Source: an uncultured Alphaproteobacteria bacterium
GTDB taxonomy: Bacteria; Pseudomonadota; Alphaproteobacteria; Micropepsales; Micropepsaceae
NCBI GenBank assembly: GCA_937942205.1
Contig: CALDFO010000299.1
Location: forward strand, 1-11,091
DNA: 11,091 nucleotides
Reading direction: 5' to 3'
Part shown: piece by piece, positions 8,004 through 11,091 of the stretch
How the letters are laid out: the number at the start of each line of letters is the position of its first letter
Numbering within the stretch: position 1 is the stretch's first letter
Position numbers and translations under genes: made by a program
Notes under the pieces: generated by a model
The model's input: only the letters and a program-made list of their open reading frames with translations
Databases searched by the model: none
Told to the model about the DNA's origin: nothing

Positions 8004-9282
8004 GCGCGGTGGCGCTTTTTTTCCGGAAAGCGGCAATCAGGTCGATGGCTACACGCGCCACGCGCAGCGGCATCTCTTCGGCCGGCAAGGGACCGGCATT
8101 GTCGAAAATCCATGTTCGAGTCTTTTCGACATCCAGCGATACGCGCTCCTCCGCCAGGAGTTCGCTGAAATCAGCCAAGTCGGTCAACTCTTTGGCACGG
8201 GGATAACTCGTAAGCAGGTCGCCATAATCCAGCGTGGAAAGGGCATCGTACTTTGCCAGCAGAAGCGGCAGGCCCAAAATGGCGGGAACGAGCGAAGCGC
8301 TCGACGTTTCGACAATTGCCGCGCAACATTGCTGAAGGCGCGGAAGAAAGTCCTTCTTCTCGCATATCTCGATGCCCGCGTTACGGACATCATCCAGCAG
8401 ATTGGTCCGGAAAAAATCGGGGTGCGGCTTGAAGATCAGTCGCTTTCCCCTGGCTTCCAGAGCTTTACCAGTCCTGACGAGATGACCAATAAAGTCCTTC
8501 GGTGAAGCGTAAACGCCTCCCGAAAAGATGAAGCCTGTATCGATATACATCACGTATGGTGCATCGGCATTTTCGTGATCCAGATTCCAGCCGATCATCT
8601 CCGGTGCGATGCCGAAGCTGATCAAATCTGGCAACCCCACGACGCTGACATCCTCCCGGCGAAGGCTATACTTCTCGACCGCCGATTCGACATCCATTTG
8701 CACGAGCACACAGCAATGATCGGTGCGCGCATCTTCTGCCCGTTTTGTGGTGAAGCGCCCCATGGCGCCGAGCACGATGTCAGACAGGAAGCGTTTCCAT
8801 TCGCTCAGCGACGCCTTGGTGCGCCACAGTGACTTTGCATAGCAAGGCCAGACGTGCCGCATGGCCTTCGGAACTCTTCCAAGCGCAAACAGCAATTGCG
8901 GCACAATCCGCACTTTCCACCGGGCCGCGCGGTTGACCGCCTGTACGCGCATGAGGCCGTGCAAAAGGTGTATGGTTGGGACGTTGGCCTCGCGGCAATA
9001 TCGATTGAAAGCGCGATGCGAAAACGTATCGATGGACATGAATAAAACCAGATCGGGCTTTTCGCGCCGAAGAAGGTCGGGGAAATCGATGTTGCCATAG
9101 TAACAAATGTCGCGGACCTGAAGGATCCCCAGCGTCTCCTCCTTAGGCCGTCCGATATCGTTACCCCAGGACCCGAGATGCAACAGCCGAAGATCGAGCC
9201 CCTGCTCGGCGAAAGGCTTTACCAGGCGTTCGAAATGGTGCGAGCCTCCGGTCCAGTTGTCGAACCCCATGATTTTCTTCAT
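7993..9282 (-). CDS. Putative GT-B-like glycosyltransferase of surface polysaccharide, family unassigned
   Basis: A 429 aa soluble protein that I cannot place in a named family. It starts MKKIMGFDNWTGGSHHFERL and looks like two Rossmann-type halves. The C-terminal half carries RLIFKPHPDFF (281-291), followed by CAAIVETSSASLVPAILGLPLLL (320-342). A His-Pro motif and then a Ser-Ser motif in front of an A..G.P helix is the arrangement of GT-B enzymes using CMP- or CDP-activated donors: sialyl- and polysialyltransferases, KpsS/KpsC-like and glycerophosphotransferase enzymes. That link is motif-level inference. I preferred ATG 9280-9282 because GAGG (9288-9291) lies five bases upstream; the in-frame ATG at 9300 adds six residues and has a poorer site. 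It is the first gene of the leftward operon. Confidence 0.7.
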   Translation of the reverse strand: MKKIMGFDNWTGGSHHFERLVKPFAEQGLDLRLLHLGSWGNDIGRPKEETLGILQVRDICYYGNIDFPDLLRREKPDLVLFMSIDTFSHRAFNRYCREANVPTIHLLHGLMRVQAVNRAARWKVRIVPQLLFALGRVPKAMRHVWPCYAKSLWRTKASLSEWKRFLSDIVLGAMGRFTTKRAEDARTDHCCVLVQMDVESAVEKYSLRREDVSVVGLPDLISFGIAPEMIGWNLDHENADAPYVMYIDTGFIFSGGVYASPKDFIGHLVRTGKALEARGKRLIFKPHPDFFRTNLLDDVRNAGIEICEKKDFLPRLQQCCAAIVETSSASLVPAILGLPLLLAKYDALSTLDYGDLLTSYPRAKELTDLADFSELLAEERVSLDVEKTRTWIFDNAGPLPAEEMPLRVARVAIDLIAAFRKKSATAHAG

Positions 9283-9287
9283 TTTAG

Positions 9288-9291
9288 CCTC
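9288..9291 (-). promoter_or_regulatory. Ribosome binding site deciding the start of the first operon gene
   Basis: The minus strand reads CGAGGCTAAAATG, so GAGG sits five bases before the ATG at 9282. It resembles the AGAGGATAAAATG before the C-methyltransferase at 3772. The alternative ATG at 9300 has only a weak GGAT upstream. Confidence 0.5.
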
Positions 9292-9427
9292 GGAACTCAT
9301 GCCGATAATCCATTGTTTGCAAAGTCAAGAACTGGGTGGATAAAGTCGTCTTGCAGACTCATGAAACGATACCGCTGCGCCAGCTATATGTTTCGACCAG
9401 CTTTGTCACGACATGCGGGATTTCTTT

Positions 9428-9450
9428 GAGGCCCTCCATCTTCCGGGAAG
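9428..9450. promoter_or_regulatory. Pair of short palindromes, possible operator
   Basis: GAGG-C-CCTC (9428-9436) and CTTCC-G-GGAAG (9440-9450) are adjacent perfect inverted repeats with centres 13 bases apart, lying upstream of the polymerase-like gene. They could bind a dimeric regulator, for example the MarR-like protein encoded to the right. The repeats are short enough to arise by chance in this sequence. Confidence 0.2.
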
Positions 9451-9487
9451 AAACAAGTGGGATGGCTGAACGGGCTGCTCTGGAAAC

Positions 9488-9491
9488 AGGA
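9488..9491 (+). promoter_or_regulatory. Ribosome binding site of the polymerase-like gene (long spacing)
   Basis: AGGA lies ten bases before the GTG at 9502. A TAA at 9493-9495 in the same frame blocks any earlier start, so GTG 9502 is the first usable one. The GTG sits inside the eight-base palindrome CGTGCACG (9501-9508). The wide spacing and GTG start suggest modest translation. Confidence 0.4.
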
Positions 9492-9501
9492 TTAAAGTGA
9501 C

Positions 9502-10767
9502 GTGCACGACGCAATAAAATTGATTGAAGGCACCTCATTCCGGGGCCGGTTACGTCACATACTGCTCGCGATTTTTTTTGCGATTTGCATGATTCCCATC
9601 AATGTCGGCGGGGACGGCGCCGCAGCGGTGAGCGTCAATTACAGCTTCCTGCTGTATCCGATATTGATGTTGTTTCTTGGAAAGCTGCGCAAGCCGCCGG
9701 AAGCATTTCTCATGGCGATGACATTTTTCTGCCTGATATTCGGGATTAGCACAATTTACCAAACCGACATGCTCTCGGAATTCGTGCGCCGCATGGCCAG
9801 CTTCATCGTGTTCATGAGCATCTTTTCATTCATGTTCGTGGAGATAGACGACAAAATGGTGGCCGCGTTCAAGGCCGCTATTGTATTGGCTGCCTGCTAT
9901 TTTGCCCTCAAGAGTATAATCATCTTCTTTGTCCTGGGCGGTTCCAGTCTGGGAGACAATGCCAAGAATGCCGTTGGGGGGCAGCGCTATGGCTTCATAT
10001 ACCTGATGGCATTTTGGGTAACCTACCTGTCGTCGCCCAAGCCCCTCTTGGCGCGGATCGTAAAGCCCGGCTTAGTTTTCATTATGCTAATTGGGCTGGC
10101 TCTGACTTTCTCCCGCGCCTCGATCGTCGCATTGATGAGCAGCTTTGGCCTTTTTACGATTTTGTCGTTGCGAGACGTATCGTTTGATAAATTGTTAAAG
10201 GGAGCGCTTCTGACAGCTATTGGCGGCGTCCTAGGCTATTTCATTCTCAACACATACTTTTCTTTCGTCCTAACGTTCTTCGGCGACCGTCTGTTCGATT
10301 TCTTTTCAAACACATCTCTCGTGCAACGTCATCTTGCCACGGCCAGCAGCTCGGAAGGGGCTCGCATACAAGAATGGACCGCAATTCTGAATTTCGTTTC
10401 CAACAACCCCTTCACGGGTTCCGGCTATCTAGGCGCCTGGACCCTCATTAAGACCGGAGGCTTGGGGTCAGCCCACAACCAGTATTTCGATGTCCTGCTT
10501 CGGACCGGCATATTCGGATTTCTGATCTACCTCGCGTTCCTGTTCCAGATCGGAAAGTTATTGCGCACGCGAGACCGCGGCCTATTTTGGGGACTCTGCG
10601 GCACAATTGTCTACGGCATGTTTCATGAGACGTTCAAGGAATCGCAAGGCGCCTTCTTGCTAACCTTCCTGCTTGGAATGATTGCACAGGGTCAACTTGC
10701 AGTACCGAACTTGCCGGGACTGCGGGCGTTCGTTTCCCGCAAGCCGCCGGCCTTCACCCCATCTTGA
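9502..10767 (+). CDS. O-antigen polymerase/ligase-family membrane protein (Wzy_C-like)
   Basis: A 421 aa protein made almost entirely of hydrophobic segments (roughly ten to twelve), typical of Wzy polymerases and WaaL ligases. [11 protein letters not shown] (201-211) matches the conserved SR-containing segment. The periplasmic-loop signature follows as GSGYLGAW and then [19 protein letters not shown], with the key His at 325. Polymerases link lipid-borne repeat units in the periplasm; ligases transfer the chain to lipid A core or protein. Sequence alone does not separate them, but next to a Wzx-like flippase a Wzy role is more likely. The gene is divergent from the operon, overlaps the regulator's 3' end by 14 bases, and is visibly AT richer than the left half of the window. 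The start is [13 protein letters not shown] precedes the first membrane segment. Confidence 0.86.
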   Translation: MHDAIKLIEGTSFRGRLRHILLAIFFAICMIPINVGGDGAAAVSVNYSFLLYPILMLFLGKLRKPPEAFLMAMTFFCLIFGISTIYQTDMLSEFVRRMASFIVFMSIFSFMFVEIDDKMVAAFKAAIVLAACYFALKSIIIFFVLGGSSLGDNAKNAVGGQRYGFIYLMAFWVTYLSSPKPLLARIVKPGLVFIMLIGLALTFSRASIVALMSSFGLFTILSLRDVSFDKLLKGALLTAIGGVLGYFILNTYFSFVLTFFGDRLFDFFSNTSLVQRHLATASSSEGARIQEWTAILNFVSNNPFTGSGYLGAWTLIKTGGLGSAHNQYFDVLLRTGIFGFLIYLAFLFQIGKLLRTRDRGLFWGLCGTIVYGMFHETFKESQGAFLLTFLLGMIAQGQLAVPNLPGLRAFVSRKPPAFTPS

Positions 10768-11091
10768 GATTTTGCGCTTGGGCATCTTCGCTATTGGCCG
10801 AATTGGCTTCGCGCTTCAGGATTTCTATTTCCTTCTTTAAATTCTCATATTCATTGAGCTTGCGGCTTAGAAACCGCGCGGTGAGCTCAGCCTTGCGCGC
10901 CAGCCCAGACGGTGTCAGCAGATAAGCATAAGCAAGCTTGTGCTCACTGTTGCGGAAATTCCGGATCTTGATCTGGCCTTTGTCCATCAATGCCTTCAGG
11001 CAATAGTTTATGTTGCCCAGGCTGATGCCGACTGCGTCGGCCAACTCGCGCTGGGTGAGGCTGGGGTTCTCCTGAAGCAGGCGCAGAACCC
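10754..11091 (-). CDS. EPS-associated MarR-like winged-helix regulator (partial, 5' end outside window)
   Basis: A small DNA-binding protein; 111 residues and the stop are visible, and probably only a few N-terminal residues are missing. The reading frame stays open to the right edge ([20 protein letters not shown] just before the longest internal start). The helix-turn-helix is in [20 protein letters not shown], followed by the wing [11 protein letters not shown]. The C terminus is a charged helix ([20 protein letters not shown]), probably a coiled coil for dimerisation, then a polar tail. This arrangement matches the small MarR-type regulators found next to exopolysaccharide gene clusters. 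It likely controls the neighbouring polysaccharide genes, with targets to be inferred from position only. Its stop codon lies inside the 3' end of the convergent polymerase-like gene. Confidence 0.85.
   Translation of the reverse strand, partial: VLRLLQENPSLTQRELADAVGISLGNINYCLKALMDKGQIKIRNFRNSEHKLAYAYLLTPSGLARKAELTARFLSRKLNEYENLKKEIEILKREANSANSEDAQAQNLKMG

Larger units (their letters stand above)
9301..9501. promoter_or_regulatory. Divergent intergenic region, presumed promoters for both directions
   Basis: About 200 bases between two genes read away from each other, so promoters for the leftward nine-gene operon and the rightward polymerase should be here. No convincing sigma-70 pair is visible. 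Leftward, a TTGACT (9323-9328) has GATTAT (9305-9310) only 12 bases away, which is too short. Rightward, ATGAAA (9361-9366) and TATATG (9385-9390) are 18 bases apart with four of six matches each. Two small perfect inverted repeats lie at 9428-9450. No tRNA, riboswitch or credible small gene was seen. Confidence 0.5.

Noticed and set aside
9305..9328. Leftward sigma-70 promoter from TTGACT (9323-9328) and GATTAT (9305-9310).
   Set aside because: The spacer is only 12 bases, far below the usual 16-18, and no other -10 is found at the correct distance.
9361..9429. A 22-codon plus-strand frame (MKRYRCASYMFR...) in the divergent region.
   Set aside because: There is no ribosome binding site, it is Arg rich without a hydrophobic or other signal, and it is short enough to be chance.
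10722..10740. GCGGG/CCCGC stem near the end of the polymerase-like gene as a terminator.
   Set aside because: The stem is five pairs with a nine-base loop, lies inside the coding region, and is not followed by a T run.
1..11091. CRISPR array, insertion sequence, tRNA or phage attachment site.
   Set aside because: No direct repeat series, transposase-like frame, terminal inverted repeat or tRNA-like sequence was seen on reading either strand.

Overview
This window is a surface-polysaccharide (O-antigen, capsule or exopolysaccharide) locus. Its GC-rich coding sequence, tightly overlapped genes and EPS-associated MarR-type regulator suggest a Gram-negative proteobacterium, most likely an alphaproteobacterium. 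That taxonomic call is an inference from style and gene content; no rRNA or other marker gene is present.

Layout. Nine genes are read leftward (minus strand) as one apparent operon from about 9282 to beyond position 1. In transcription order they are: an unassigned GT-B-like glycosyltransferase, a Wzx-type flippase, a family 2 glycosyltransferase, glucose-1-phosphate cytidylyltransferase (rfbF), CDP-glucose 4,6-dehydratase (rfbG), a sugar C-methyltransferase, a Gfo/Idh/MocA oxidoreductase, a WbpG-type N-acetyl sugar amidotransferase, and a HisH-type glutaminase cut by the window edge. Most junctions overlap by 1 to 11 bases or are separated by only about 10 bases. The one larger internal gap, 44 bases, lies between rfbG and the C-methyltransferase. 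A 200 to 220 base divergent region separates this operon from a rightward O-antigen polymerase/ligase-like membrane gene (9502-10767). The 3' end of that gene overlaps, tail to tail, a leftward EPS-associated MarR-like regulator that runs off the right edge.

How the genes may work together. RfbF and RfbG would make CDP-4-keto-6-deoxyglucose. The C-methyltransferase and the oxidoreductase are well placed to add a branch methyl next to the keto group and then reduce the ketone, giving a CDP-activated C-branched deoxyhexose. WbpG plus HisH is the known pair that turns an N-acetyl group into an acetamidino group on another sugar such as a diacetamido uronic acid or a nonulosonic acid. The two glycosyltransferases would build the repeat unit, the flippase would export it and the Wzy-like protein would polymerise or ligate it. 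The enzymes making the N-acetylated substrate for WbpG, and the HisF partner, are not in the window.

Composition falls from the left (very GC rich) to the right (the polymerase gene is visibly AT richer), as is common for the specificity-determining genes of such loci.
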